Assembly: GCF_009604385.1 (NCBI RefSeq)
Contig: NZ_WEGJ01000042.1
Coordinates: 1 to 60,579, forward strand
Direction of reading: 5' to 3'
DNA length: 60,579 bases
Source of the DNA: Streptomyces smaragdinus
GTDB lineage: Bacteria > Actinomycetota > Actinomycetes > Streptomycetales > Streptomycetaceae
The notes beneath the pieces were generated by a model. It was not told where the DNA came from, did not search any database, and worked only from the letters and a program-made list of their open reading frames with translations. Every line of letters starts with the position of its first letter. Position 1 is the first letter of the stretch. Positions 33,789 through 42,303 of the stretch are shown here, piece by piece. A program made the translations under genes and the position numbers.

Positions 33789-36110
33789 TCACTGCCCCAG
33801 CCGCACCAGCACCGGCGGCGTCCGCTCGCCCTCCACCGTCGTCACCGACAGCACCCCGTGCCCCGGCGGCAGGGCGTTGGCCAGGTCCGACGCCGACCAG
33901 CGGGCGCGCTCCACCCGGCGGACCGTCACCGACTCGGTCGTCGCCGCCGTGCCCGTGACCGCCTTCCGTACGCCCCGCAGCCCCCGCCGCAGTGTCCCGC
34001 CCGAGGTGTCCGGCGCATGGGTGACGTCCCGCGTCTCCACCCACTCCGCCCCCCACGCCTGGGCGAACAGCCCGCCGTCCCACGTCGACACACCCGACAG
34101 CGCCATCCGGCACCCCATCGCCGCCAGCAGCGCCCCGCGCAGCTGCTCGGGCACCTCGTCCAGCGACCGCAGCCCCAGCACGGCGCCCGCGTTGGCCGTC
34201 CGCAGCCGCTGGACGCCGCGGATCGCCCCCGGGGTGATCGCCCCGGCGGCGTCGTCCAGCACCAGCGCGGCGAACAGCGACCGGTCCGTGCGCACCGGCA
34301 CGGCGGCCGTGAACTGGGCCAGGATCAGCCGGGCCAGCAGCCGCGAGGCCTCCGCGTGAGCGCGCTCGGGCAGATCGATCCGCACCCGTATGGGGTGCTC
34401 CAGCGCCCGCACGGAGAACTGGCGCCCCCGGTCGGCCGGGTCGAAGAAGCGGGCGAACGCCGGCCGGTCCAGCACCGCGAGCCGGTCCGCGAGCAGCGGG
34501 CCCACGTCGCCGGGCCGCCCCGCCTGCCGCAGCCGGGCGTCCAGCTCCCGCGCCGCCGCCGGGTCCGCGACGGCCCGCAGCGCGTCGACGGCCGCCGGGT
34601 CGTGGTCGAGCAGCGCCCGCAGCTCCGGTACGGACGGGAACGCGCCGTGCGCCGCCTCGTACGCCCCCAGCAGCTGCGCCAGCGCCGTCGTCGCCTGCCG
34701 CACCTGGGCCAGGTCCGGGGCGCCGCCCTCGCCGCCCAGCACCGCCTCCGCGAGCAGCGCCGCCGCCTCGTCGGGGTCGTTCGTCCCCCCGTAGAAGTCC
34801 AGGTCGTGCAGGGACTCGCGGTCACCCGGCCGGATCACCACGTCGTACGCCTCGTCCGCCCCCAGCGGCGCGCCCTGCGCCCCGACCGCGACCACCGCCG
34901 CGCGTCCGGCGAGGGCCTGCAGGCACAGCGTCTCCACGACCGGCGCGATCACCCGCCCCGTCTTCCCCGACGCCGCCGGCCCGACGACCACCAGCCCGGT
35001 GCCCAGCACCGCCGGCTCCAGCGCGATGCCGGCGCCCCGGTACGCCCACGGGGTGCGCGTCTCGTCCGGGGCGGCGCCGATGCGGACCTGCCCCGTCGTC
35101 AGGTCGTGCCGGAAGTGGCGCGCCGGCAGATCCCGCAGCCCCGAGGGGTGCGGGCAGGCGGCGGCCCCCCCGTACGTGACGGCGTCGGCGAACGCCCGCA
35201 TCCGCGACGGCTGCGCCCACACGCCCTCCCAGGCGCGGGTGAGGCGGGAGTGGTCGACGTCGTTCATCGCCCCGGAGGCCGCGTCGGTGCTCAGCCGGGC
35301 GGCGACGTCCGCCAGCCCCGCGGCGCGCAGCTCGGGCCAGGCGGCGGGGTCGTCCACGGGCTCGGGGACCGGCTCCGCCCGCTCGGCGGGGGTCGGGCGG
35401 CGGGCGCCGCGCAGCGCCGTGCGCCAGTGGCCGGCGCGGGCGAAGGGCCACAGGACGGCCAGGGTGACCAGGGCGTACAGCCCGTACACGAAGACGACGG
35501 CGAGGAACTCGTTGCCCCCGCCGCGCGGCCACGACGACGGCACGATGTCCAGCACCGGCCCGATCACCGGGACCGTCCCCGTCCAGACCAGCAGCCACGC
35601 GCAGAAGCCCCCGGCGGCCGTCAGCAGGGCGCGCTCGCGGACCGTCCGCGGCTCGAGGAGCACCCGTACGGCCTCCTGCCACTGGCCGGCCCGCGCGGCC
35701 ACCCAGCCGATGCCGATCAGGACGAGGATGTCGTACAGGAACCGCGCCGCGAACGCCTGCGCCGGCGCCTCGTGCCCGGGTCCGCCGTCCGACTCCCACC
35801 AGCTGTCCGGCGTGATCCACCGCAGCGGCGCGTCCAGCACGCCGACCGGGAACACGTCGTTGCGGTACAGCGACCACACGATCAGCGCGCCGAAGAGCAC
35901 CAGCACGGCCCCGCCGAAGAGCTGACGCCGATCGGGACCCGCGGGCTCCTCGGCCGCCCGCGCCACATGCCCCAGCCGCCAGATCCCCGGCAGCGCCTCG
36001 GGCCGCGGGGCCCGCAGCCAGGCCGTGAACGAACCCCGCTGGCCCGGGACCCTCCCGCCGTCGTACGCAGTCTGCCGGGGATGTGCCTGGTGCCCGCCGT
36101 CCGTTGCCAT
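33789..36110 (-). CDS. VirD4/TraG-like membrane ATPase
   Basis: A 773-residue protein. Four hydrophobic segments lie in the first 230 residues (around 68-87, 118-137, 160-182, 205-227), then a cytoplasmic ATPase with Walker A GPAASGKTGR (K383) and Walker B ALVLDDAAG (about 612-620). This layout is that of type IV coupling proteins, which pump DNA or protein into a secretion channel. No relaxase or other secretion genes are nearby, so its job is unclear; it is a chromosomal orphan. Convergent with the GNAT gene (15-base gap). Confidence 0.78.
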   Translation of the reverse strand: MATDGGHQAHPRQTAYDGGRVPGQRGSFTAWLRAPRPEALPGIWRLGHVARAAEEPAGPDRRQLFGGAVLVLFGALIVWSLYRNDVFPVGVLDAPLRWITPDSWWESDGGPGHEAPAQAFAARFLYDILVLIGIGWVAARAGQWQEAVRVLLEPRTVRERALLTAAGGFCAWLLVWTGTVPVIGPVLDIVPSSWPRGGGNEFLAVVFVYGLYALVTLAVLWPFARAGHWRTALRGARRPTPAERAEPVPEPVDDPAAWPELRAAGLADVAARLSTDAASGAMNDVDHSRLTRAWEGVWAQPSRMRAFADAVTYGGAAACPHPSGLRDLPARHFRHDLTTGQVRIGAAPDETRTPWAYRGAGIALEPAVLGTGLVVVGPAASGKTGRVIAPVVETLCLQALAGRAAVVAVGAQGAPLGADEAYDVVIRPGDRESLHDLDFYGGTNDPDEAAALLAEAVLGGEGGAPDLAQVRQATTALAQLLGAYEAAHGAFPSVPELRALLDHDPAAVDALRAVADPAAARELDARLRQAGRPGDVGPLLADRLAVLDRPAFARFFDPADRGRQFSVRALEHPIRVRIDLPERAHAEASRLLARLILAQFTAAVPVRTDRSLFAALVLDDAAGAITPGAIRGVQRLRTANAGAVLGLRSLDEVPEQLRGALLAAMGCRMALSGVSTWDGGLFAQAWGAEWVETRDVTHAPDTSGGTLRRGLRGVRKAVTGTAATTESVTVRRVERARWSASDLANALPPGHGVLSVTTVEGERTPPVLVRLGQ

Positions 36111-36301
36111 GAGGTCAATTTACCGATGGTGAGGGCCGGTTACGCGCCCGCGCCCCCCGGCGGCCGAGCGGTTGCGCGGGGCGAAACATGACGAAAAGCT
36201 TGTCTGAACCGTTGACGTCCCCATCCGGTGAGGGGAAGCTGCCGTGCATCTCCGGCCCGGAGGTCAGGGGCCCCGTGCCCCTGTCGTATCGAGAGGTGGA
36301 C

Positions 36302-37105
36302 ATGGCAAGCGTCAGGAAACTGCTCAAGAGGGCGCGCGGCGACAGCGTCGTGCGACACAGCGCCAAGAACACCGAAACGCGGATTTTGAAGGCCCTGGAG
36401 CGGCAGAACGTCCTTCTCTCCGAGATCATCACCCGGCTCAGCCGGCTCGAGAAGCCCACGACGATCAACGAGGAGACCTGGAGCAAGGTCGCCCAGGAGG
36501 GGGAGCTCGCCTGGCACAAGAAGCCGAACTGGCGGGCCCGTGAGGAGGAGTGGCAGACCAGGAACAACCGTTTCTGGACGTCGAAGGACTTCAGCCCGGA
36601 GGGCTGGCAGGACAAGCTCATCGTCGACCTCGGCGCCGGCAGCCGGCTGCGCACCCTCTACTTCCGGGGCGCGAAGATCGCCGCGATCGAGCCGCTGGGC
36701 GACAAATACATAGCCGAGGTCGAGTGGCAGGACCTCGACAAGGCGGACGAGCTGTACTCCGTACCCGCCGAGAAGGACATCCCGGAGCTGCACGGCCGGG
36801 CCGATCTGCTGGTGTCGATCAACGTGCTCGACCACGGGTACGACTTCGGCGCGGCCATCGCGAACGTCCGCAACTACCTCAAGCCCGACGGGCTGGCGTA
36901 TCTGGCGTTCGACCGGCACGACCGGCCCGACGACATGCACCAGCTGATGATCGACGACGAGACCGCGCGGGCGATCTTCGACCGGTGCGGGCTCGACATC
37001 GAGAAGTTCGAGGAGCAGGGCCGCTTCCACGGGGCGACCGGCCCCAAGGCCGTGCACTACTGGCTGCGCCCGCGTCCGGTGGAGCAGGAGACCGCCGGGG
37101 TGTGA
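36302..37105 (+). CDS. SAM-dependent methyltransferase-like protein
   Basis: A 267-residue soluble protein. After a basic N-terminus and a short helical region (RILKALERQNVLLSEIITRL, about 25-44), a Rossmann-type methyltransferase core follows: motif I LIVDLGAGSRL near residue 106 and LVSINVLDHGYDFGAAI near 170, then LKPDGLAYLAFDRHD. Substrate unknown; the predicted coiled coil plus methyltransferase layout recalls enzymes acting on surface glycans. GAGAGGTGG at 36291-36299 supports the ATG at 36302. Confidence 0.75.
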   Translation: MASVRKLLKRARGDSVVRHSAKNTETRILKALERQNVLLSEIITRLSRLEKPTTINEETWSKVAQEGELAWHKKPNWRAREEEWQTRNNRFWTSKDFSPEGWQDKLIVDLGAGSRLRTLYFRGAKIAAIEPLGDKYIAEVEWQDLDKADELYSVPAEKDIPELHGRADLLVSINVLDHGYDFGAAIANVRNYLKPDGLAYLAFDRHDRPDDMHQLMIDDETARAIFDRCGLDIEKFEEQGRFHGATGPKAVHYWLRPRPVEQETAGV

Positions 37106-37110
37106 GCGAG

Positions 37111-37140
37111 AGGGGCCGCCCGCGACCGCGGGCGGCCCCT
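37111..37140 (+). terminator. Terminator after the methyltransferase-like gene
   Basis: AGGGGCCGCCCGCG (37111-37124) pairs exactly with 37127-37140, forming a 12 to 14-bp stem six bases after the stop codon. Confidence 0.75.
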
Positions 37141-37232
37141 GGGGTCCTTGGACACGGTGGACAAGGCGACACGGCACACCACTGCCCTTCGGCGCATGCC
37201 CCCGGGCCACCGGCGCGCCTAACCTGCCCTCA

Positions 37233-37407
37233 GAGGCTGTGGCCGAACCCCCGTCTGCGCCCCGACGCCCGGCACGCACTCTCGCCGCACGGCGGACCAG
37301 GACAGGTGGCTCCGCCACATGACCTGGTCCGCCGCACGCCGAGAGCACGCACCGAACGCCGCGACGCCCGCGCTCCGCGCGGACGACGGGGGTTCGACCA
37401 CAGCCTC
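37233..37407. repeat. 175-bp inverted-repeat element upstream of gabT
   Basis: The outer arms 37233-37255 and 37385-37407 match as an inverted repeat in 22 of 23 bases (starting GAGGCTGTGG). Nested inside are CTCTCG (37279-37284)/CGAGAG (37340-37345), an 11-bp stem GGCGGACCAGG (37291-37301)/CCTGGTCCGCC (37323-37333), and GTGGC (37306-37310)/GCCAC (37314-37318). The one outer mismatch would be a G-U pair in a minus-strand RNA. It could be a regulatory leader, a small RNA gene, or a MITE-like insertion. The rest of this 345-base gene-free stretch holds the terminator at 37111-37140 and nothing else I recognise. Confidence 0.7.
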
Positions 37408-37450
37408 CAGACCCCCATGCCCGCCCCAGGAAGGCCCGAGGAGCGCCCCC

Positions 37451-38803
37451 ATGACCGACTCGACCACCGCAGGTGTCCCGCAGGAACGCCGCCTCGTCAC
37501 GGCCGTCCCGGGGCCGAAGTCCCAGCAGCTCCTCGCCCGCAAGAACGCCGCCGTGGCGAACGGCGTCGCCGTCACGCTCCCGGTGTTCACCGCCCGCGCG
37601 GGCGGCGGCATCCTCGAGGACATCGACGGCAACCGGCTGATCGACTTCGGCTCCGGCATCGCGGTGACGACCGTCGGCAACAGCGCCGAGGCCGTCGTCC
37701 GCCGTGCCACCGCCCAGCTGGCGGACTTCACCCACACCTGCTTCATGATCACGCCGTACGAGGAGTACGTCGAGGTCGCCGAGGCCCTGGCCGAGCTCAC
37801 CCCCGGCGACCACGCCAAGAAGTCCGCGCTGTTCAACTCCGGCGCCGAGGCCGTCGAGAACGCCGTGAAGATCGCCCGCGCGTACACCAAGCGCCAGGCG
37901 GTCGTCGTCTTCGACCACGGCTACCACGGCCGGACCAACCTGACGATGGCGCTCACCGCCAAGAACATGCCGTACAAGAACGGCTTCGGCCCCTTCGCAC
38001 CCGAGATCTACCGGGTGCCGGTGGCGTACGGCTACCGCTGGCCGACCGGGCCGGAGAACTGCGGCCCGGAGGCGGCGGCGCAGGCCATCGACGAGATCAG
38101 CAAGCAGGTCGGCGCGGACAACGTCGCCGCGATCGTCATCGAGCCGGTGCTCGGCGAGGGCGGCTTCATCGAGCCGGCCAAGGGCTTCCTCCCGGCGCTG
38201 AAGAAGTTCGCCGAGGACAACGGCATCGTCTTCGTCGCGGACGAGATCCAGTCCGGCTTCTGCCGTACGGGCCAGTGGTTCGCCTGCGAGGACGAGGGCA
38301 TCGTCCCGGACCTGATCACCACCGCGAAGGGCATCGCCGGCGGGCTCCCGCTGGCTGCCGTCACCGGCCGCGCCGAGATCATGGACGCGGCGCACGCGGG
38401 CGGCCTCGGCGGCACGTACGGCGGCAACCCGGTGGCCTGCGCCGCCGCGCTCGGCGCCATCGCGACGATGAAGGAGCTCGACCTCAACGCCGCCGCGCAG
38501 CGGATCGAGGGGATCATGAAGCCGCGGCTCGCGGCGATGCAGGAGAAGTTCGACGTCATCGGCGACATCCGCGGCCGCGGCGCGATGATCGCGGTCGAGC
38601 TGGTGAAGGACCCGGCCACCAAGGAGCCCGCCCCGGAGCTCACGGGCGCGGTCGCCAAGGCGTGTCACGCGGCGGGGCTGATCGTCCTCACCTGCGGTAC
38701 GTACGGCAACGTGCTGCGGTTCCTGCCGCCGCTGGTGATCTCCGACGAGCTGCTGAACGAGGGGCTGGACCTGATCGAGGAGGCGTTCGCCGCGCAGCTC
38801 TGA
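37451..38803 (+). CDS. gabT: 4-aminobutyrate (GABA) aminotransferase
   Basis: PLP enzyme of 450 residues transferring the amino group of GABA (or 5-aminovalerate) to 2-oxoglutarate, giving succinate semialdehyde. Motifs: FNSGAEAVENAVKIAR, VFVADEIQSGFCRTG and the cofactor lysine K293 in ITTAKGIAGGLPL. GAGGAG at about 37438-37443 supports the ATG. The upstream inverted-repeat element suggests control of this gene. The succinate-semialdehyde-type dehydrogenase at 42.3 kb would take the product. Confidence 0.95.
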   Translation: MTDSTTAGVPQERRLVTAVPGPKSQQLLARKNAAVANGVAVTLPVFTARAGGGILEDIDGNRLIDFGSGIAVTTVGNSAEAVVRRATAQLADFTHTCFMITPYEEYVEVAEALAELTPGDHAKKSALFNSGAEAVENAVKIARAYTKRQAVVVFDHGYHGRTNLTMALTAKNMPYKNGFGPFAPEIYRVPVAYGYRWPTGPENCGPEAAAQAIDEISKQVGADNVAAIVIEPVLGEGGFIEPAKGFLPALKKFAEDNGIVFVADEIQSGFCRTGQWFACEDEGIVPDLITTAKGIAGGLPLAAVTGRAEIMDAAHAGGLGGTYGGNPVACAAALGAIATMKELDLNAAAQRIEGIMKPRLAAMQEKFDVIGDIRGRGAMIAVELVKDPATKEPAPELTGAVAKACHAAGLIVLTCGTYGNVLRFLPPLVISDELLNEGLDLIEEAFAAQL

Positions 38804-38818
38804 CCCCGCGGCGTTCGA

Positions 38819-38848
38819 AAGGCCCGTCCTCCCCGGAGGACGGGCCTT
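38819..38848. terminator. Bidirectional terminator between gabT and the MFS gene
   Basis: AAGGCCCGTCCTCC (38819-38832) pairs perfectly with 38835-38848, leaving a tiny loop. It sits between two convergent genes, 16 bases after the gabT stop and 5 bases from the end of the MFS gene. Confidence 0.78.
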
Positions 38849-38852
38849 CCCC

Positions 38853-40139
38853 CTACGCCGGCTCCCCCCGCCACTCCCCGCCCCGCCGCTCGGCCCACCG
38901 CACCACCGCCGGCGCCGTCAGCCCCGCCGCCAGGAACAGCGCGATCAGCACCAGCCACCCCCGCGCCCCGAACGCCAGCACCGTGCCGGTGAACAGCGCC
39001 GGGCAGAGCATCGTGGCCGCCGAGAAGCCGGAGGAGTACACGCCCTGGTAGACGCCCTGCGACCGGCGGTCGGCCAGCGCGTAGCCCAGGGTCCAGCTCG
39101 CGCCCTGCTGCAGCACCTCGGTGGCGATCTGCGCCAGCATCCCGACCAGCACGAACACCGCCGCCGCCCACACCCCGGCGCCCGCGGCCAGCGCCCACAG
39201 CGCACAGGCCACCGCCATGGCGAAGCCCGCCCACCGGGTGACCCGGGCCGCCGCACGGCTGTCGTCGGACAGCCGCGACGCGGGGATCTGGAAGACGGCC
39301 ACCAGCACGCAGTTCAGCACCATCGCCGCCGCGTAGACCCAGGTCGGCGCGCTGGTGTACGCGGCCATCCAGAGGGGCAGCCCGGCCTCGATCACGGTGA
39401 ACTGCATCGCGAACACGCCCATGATCACCGTCAGGGTGAAGAACGGCAGATCCCGCACCGCCTTCCAGGTCTCGCCCGGCCCCACCGGCTCCGCCGCCGC
39501 CGCGGCGGCCCGCTCCCGCTCCTTCGGTACCCCGGACAGCACCACCGGCGCCAGCAGCAGCGACACGGCGTTCACCACGATCAGCCCGCGGAACAGCGCC
39601 GCGGAGTCGAGGTGCAGCGCGACGCCGCCCAGCGTGGTGCCGACGGCCATGCAGACGTTGGTGAGCATCCGCAGATAGGCCCGGCTCTCCGTCCGCGCGT
39701 GCGCCGGGATGATCACCGCCAGCCAGGTGGCGTTGGCGGTGTGCACGCTGCCCCAGCCGATGCCGGTGAACGTCGTCGCGACCAGGAACCCCGGGACGGA
39801 GTCGACGAGCAGGTACGACAGGATGCCCAGCCCCGTCCATCCGTAGCCGAGGCGGTACACGTGCCGCGCCCCGTACCGGTCGCAGAGCCGCCCCGTGGGG
39901 ACGCCGGCCAGGATCGAGCCCACGCCGCTGAGCGCGAGCCCGTAACCGACGGCCGTCACGCCCAGCCCCACGACCTGGGAGAAGTACAGGGCGTTGACGG
40001 CGATGAGCAGCCCGCTGCCGAACCGGGTGAGGACGGTGTTCAGCGCCAGCCGGCGCAGCACCGGGTCGAGCGGCCACCACCCCTTGAGCAGGGGCGGCTG
40101 TACGTCGGGGGATGCGGTCTCGGGTGGTGCGCTCGTCAT
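38853..40139 (-). CDS. MFS transporter
   Basis: A 428-residue protein with about twelve membrane segments and the loop motif GRLCDRYGARHVYRLG after segment 2, typical of drug/H+ antiporter-like MFS exporters. Substrate unknown. The only regulator-like signal is a near-palindrome 25 bases upstream. It is convergent with gabT and followed on the same strand (upstream side) by acyl-CoA dehydrogenase, with a gap of 103 bases. Confidence 0.9.
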   Translation of the reverse strand: MTSAPPETASPDVQPPLLKGWWPLDPVLRRLALNTVLTRFGSGLLIAVNALYFSQVVGLGVTAVGYGLALSGVGSILAGVPTGRLCDRYGARHVYRLGYGWTGLGILSYLLVDSVPGFLVATTFTGIGWGSVHTANATWLAVIIPAHARTESRAYLRMLTNVCMAVGTTLGGVALHLDSAALFRGLIVVNAVSLLLAPVVLSGVPKERERAAAAAAEPVGPGETWKAVRDLPFFTLTVIMGVFAMQFTVIEAGLPLWMAAYTSAPTWVYAAAMVLNCVLVAVFQIPASRLSDDSRAAARVTRWAGFAMAVACALWALAAGAGVWAAAVFVLVGMLAQIATEVLQQGASWTLGYALADRRSQGVYQGVYSSGFSAATMLCPALFTGTVLAFGARGWLVLIALFLAAGLTAPAVVRWAERRGGEWRGEPA

Positions 40140-40163
40140 GCGGCGACTGTAGGAAGCGCCCCA

Positions 40164-40179
40164 CCATCCGTACGAATGG
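40164..40179 (-). promoter_or_regulatory. Palindrome upstream of MFS gene
   Basis: CCATCCGTACGAATGG is palindromic in 14 of 16 positions, centred on CGTACG. It lies 25 bases before the MFS start codon, a position fitting a repressor site. The cognate protein is unknown. Confidence 0.35.
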
Positions 40180-40242
40180 GTTTATCCGCTCGATATCCCC
40201 CGCAACGGGGAGCAGTTGCCCGGGTCTGTGGCAGTGATCACT

Positions 40243-42186
40243 TCAGCGGAGGGGCCTGCGTACGTTCTCCTTCTCCGACGGCCCCGGCGTCGCGTCCGCG
40301 ATCCACGGACCCTCGCCGGAGGTGTCCACGATCCCCTCCTCCAGCCAGGTGTACGAGCCGTCCAGGATCCCCTTCACCACACCCCGGTCGAGGTCGTCGG
40401 TGTTCGTCCAGAGCCGGCCGAAGAGCTCGTCCACCCGGATCCGCGACTGCCGGCAGAACGCGTCCGCCAGCCGGTACGCCTCCCGCCCGTGCCCCTCGGT
40501 CCGGCGCAGCAGCTCCGCCCGTACGCACGCGGCGCTCATCGCGAAGAGCTCCGCCCCGATGTCGACGACCCGGCCGAGGAAGCCCTGTTTGGTCTCCATC
40601 CGCCCCTGCCAGCGCGACATCCCGTAGAACGTGGACCGCGCCAGCTTGCGCGCCGTGCGCTCGACGAACCGCAGATGCCCGGAGAGGTCCGCGTGCCCCT
40701 TCGGGTGGAACTCCGCGTAGGCGAGGGGGACATGGCCCTTGCCGGCCACCAGCTTGGGCAGCCAGCGGGCGTAGAAGCCGCCCGCCTTCGCGCCCGCCCT
40801 CGCCTTGTCGGACAGGGACTTGTCCGGGTCGATGAGATCCCCCGCGACCTTCAGATGCGCGTCGACGGCCTCGCGGGCGATGAGCAGATGCATGATCTCC
40901 GTCGAGCCCTCGAAGATCCGGTTGATCCGCAGGTCTCGTACCATCTGCTCGGTCGGCACCGCCCGTTCGCCGCGCGCCGCCAGCGAGGCCGCCGTCTCGT
41001 AGCCGCGCCCGCCGCGGATCTGCAGCAGCTCGTCCGCCATCAGACTCGCCATCTCCGACGCGTACAGCTTCGCCAGCGCGGCCTCGATCCGGATGTCGTT
41101 GCGGTCCTCGTCGGCCATCTGCGACGACAGGTCCAGCACCGCCTCCAGGGCGAACGTGGTGGCGGCGATGAACGACAGCTTCGCGCCCACCGCCTCGTGC
41201 CGCGCCACCGGCCGGCCCCACTGCTCGCGGACGGCGCCCCACTCCCGGCCGATCCTCAGGCACCACTTCCCGGCGCCCACGCACAGCGCGGGCAGCGACA
41301 GCCGTCCCGTGTTCAGCGTGGTCAGGGCGATCTTCAGCCCGGAGCCCTCGGGGCCGATCCGGTTCGCGGCGGGGACGTGGACGCGGTGGAAGCGGGTGAC
41401 GCCGTTCTCCAGCCCGCGCAGGCCCATGAACGCGTTGCGGTTCTCCACCGTGATGCCGGGGGAGTCGGCCTCGACCACGAACGCGGTGATGCCGCCCTTG
41501 TGGCCCTCGGACCGCGGCACCCTCGCCATGACGACGAGGAGGTCGGCGACTACGCCGTTGGTCGTCCACAGCTTCACGCCGTCGAGCAGGTAGTCGTCCC
41601 CTTCGGGTACGGCCACGGTCGCCATCCGGGCGGGGTCGGAGCCGACGTCCGGCTCGGTGAGGAGGAAGGCGCTGATGTCCGTACGGGCGCAGCGCGGCAG
41701 GAACGCGTCCTTCTGCTCCTTCGTCCCGAACAGCTTCAGCGGCTGCGGTACGCCGATCGACTGATGCGCCGACAGCAGCGCGCCGACGGCCGGATTGGCG
41801 GAGCCGACCAGGGCGAGCGCCTTGTTGTAGTACACCTGGGTGAGGCCGAGGCCGCCGTACTCGGTGCCGATCTTCATACCGAGCGCCCCGAGGTCCTTCA
41901 GCCCGGCGATCGTCTCGTCCGGGATCCGCGCTTCGCGCTCGATCAGGGCGTTGTCGATGTGCTGCTCGCAGAAGTCGCGGAGCTTGGCCAGGAAGGCCTC
42001 GCCGCGCCGCGCGTCCTCGTCCGCCGGGGTGGGATGCGGATGGACGAGGTCCAGCCGGAAGCGTCCCAGGAACAGTTCCTTGGCGAAGCTGGGCTTGCGC
42101 CAGTCCTGTTCCCGGGCCGCTTCCGCGACCTGTCGGGCCTCCTTCTCGGACACGCGTGACTGGGATGCTGTCGCGGGCTGGGTCAT
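40243..42186 (-). CDS. Acyl-CoA dehydrogenase family protein
   Basis: FAD enzyme of 647 residues, longer than the usual 380 because of a C-terminal extension of about 200 residues, as in several streptomycete members. Core motifs: YGGLGLTQVYYNKAL, FLLTEPDVGSDPARM and QIRGGRGYE followed by FEGSTEIMHLLIAREAV. It oxidises an acyl-CoA at the alpha-beta bond; the chain type is unknown. The ATG has GAGGTGAG upstream. It lies between the MFS gene and a dehydrogenase gene, all on the minus strand. Confidence 0.9.
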   Translation of the reverse strand: MTQPATASQSRVSEKEARQVAEAAREQDWRKPSFAKELFLGRFRLDLVHPHPTPADEDARRGEAFLAKLRDFCEQHIDNALIEREARIPDETIAGLKDLGALGMKIGTEYGGLGLTQVYYNKALALVGSANPAVGALLSAHQSIGVPQPLKLFGTKEQKDAFLPRCARTDISAFLLTEPDVGSDPARMATVAVPEGDDYLLDGVKLWTTNGVVADLLVVMARVPRSEGHKGGITAFVVEADSPGITVENRNAFMGLRGLENGVTRFHRVHVPAANRIGPEGSGLKIALTTLNTGRLSLPALCVGAGKWCLRIGREWGAVREQWGRPVARHEAVGAKLSFIAATTFALEAVLDLSSQMADEDRNDIRIEAALAKLYASEMASLMADELLQIRGGRGYETAASLAARGERAVPTEQMVRDLRINRIFEGSTEIMHLLIAREAVDAHLKVAGDLIDPDKSLSDKARAGAKAGGFYARWLPKLVAGKGHVPLAYAEFHPKGHADLSGHLRFVERTARKLARSTFYGMSRWQGRMETKQGFLGRVVDIGAELFAMSAACVRAELLRRTEGHGREAYRLADAFCRQSRIRVDELFGRLWTNTDDLDRGVVKGILDGSYTWLEEGIVDTSGEGPWIADATPGPSEKENVRRPLR

Positions 42187-42223
42187 GGGGGACTCACCTC
42201 GACGCCACAGGGAAACTCACCGA

Positions 42224-42234
42224 CCGGTTACCGG
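42224..42234 (-). promoter_or_regulatory. Palindrome CCGGTTACCGG upstream of the acyl-CoA dehydrogenase gene
   Basis: A perfect 5-bp inverted repeat around one base, 38 bases before the start codon. Short palindromes of this type are often TetR-family sites at acyl-CoA dehydrogenase genes; no such regulator is encoded next to it. Confidence 0.3.
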
Positions 42235-42303
42235 AGAGTGCTACTCGTCCGTATGTACCCGATTGGAGAGGATCCGACCACCCCACGCGCGCGAAGAGGT
42301 GTC

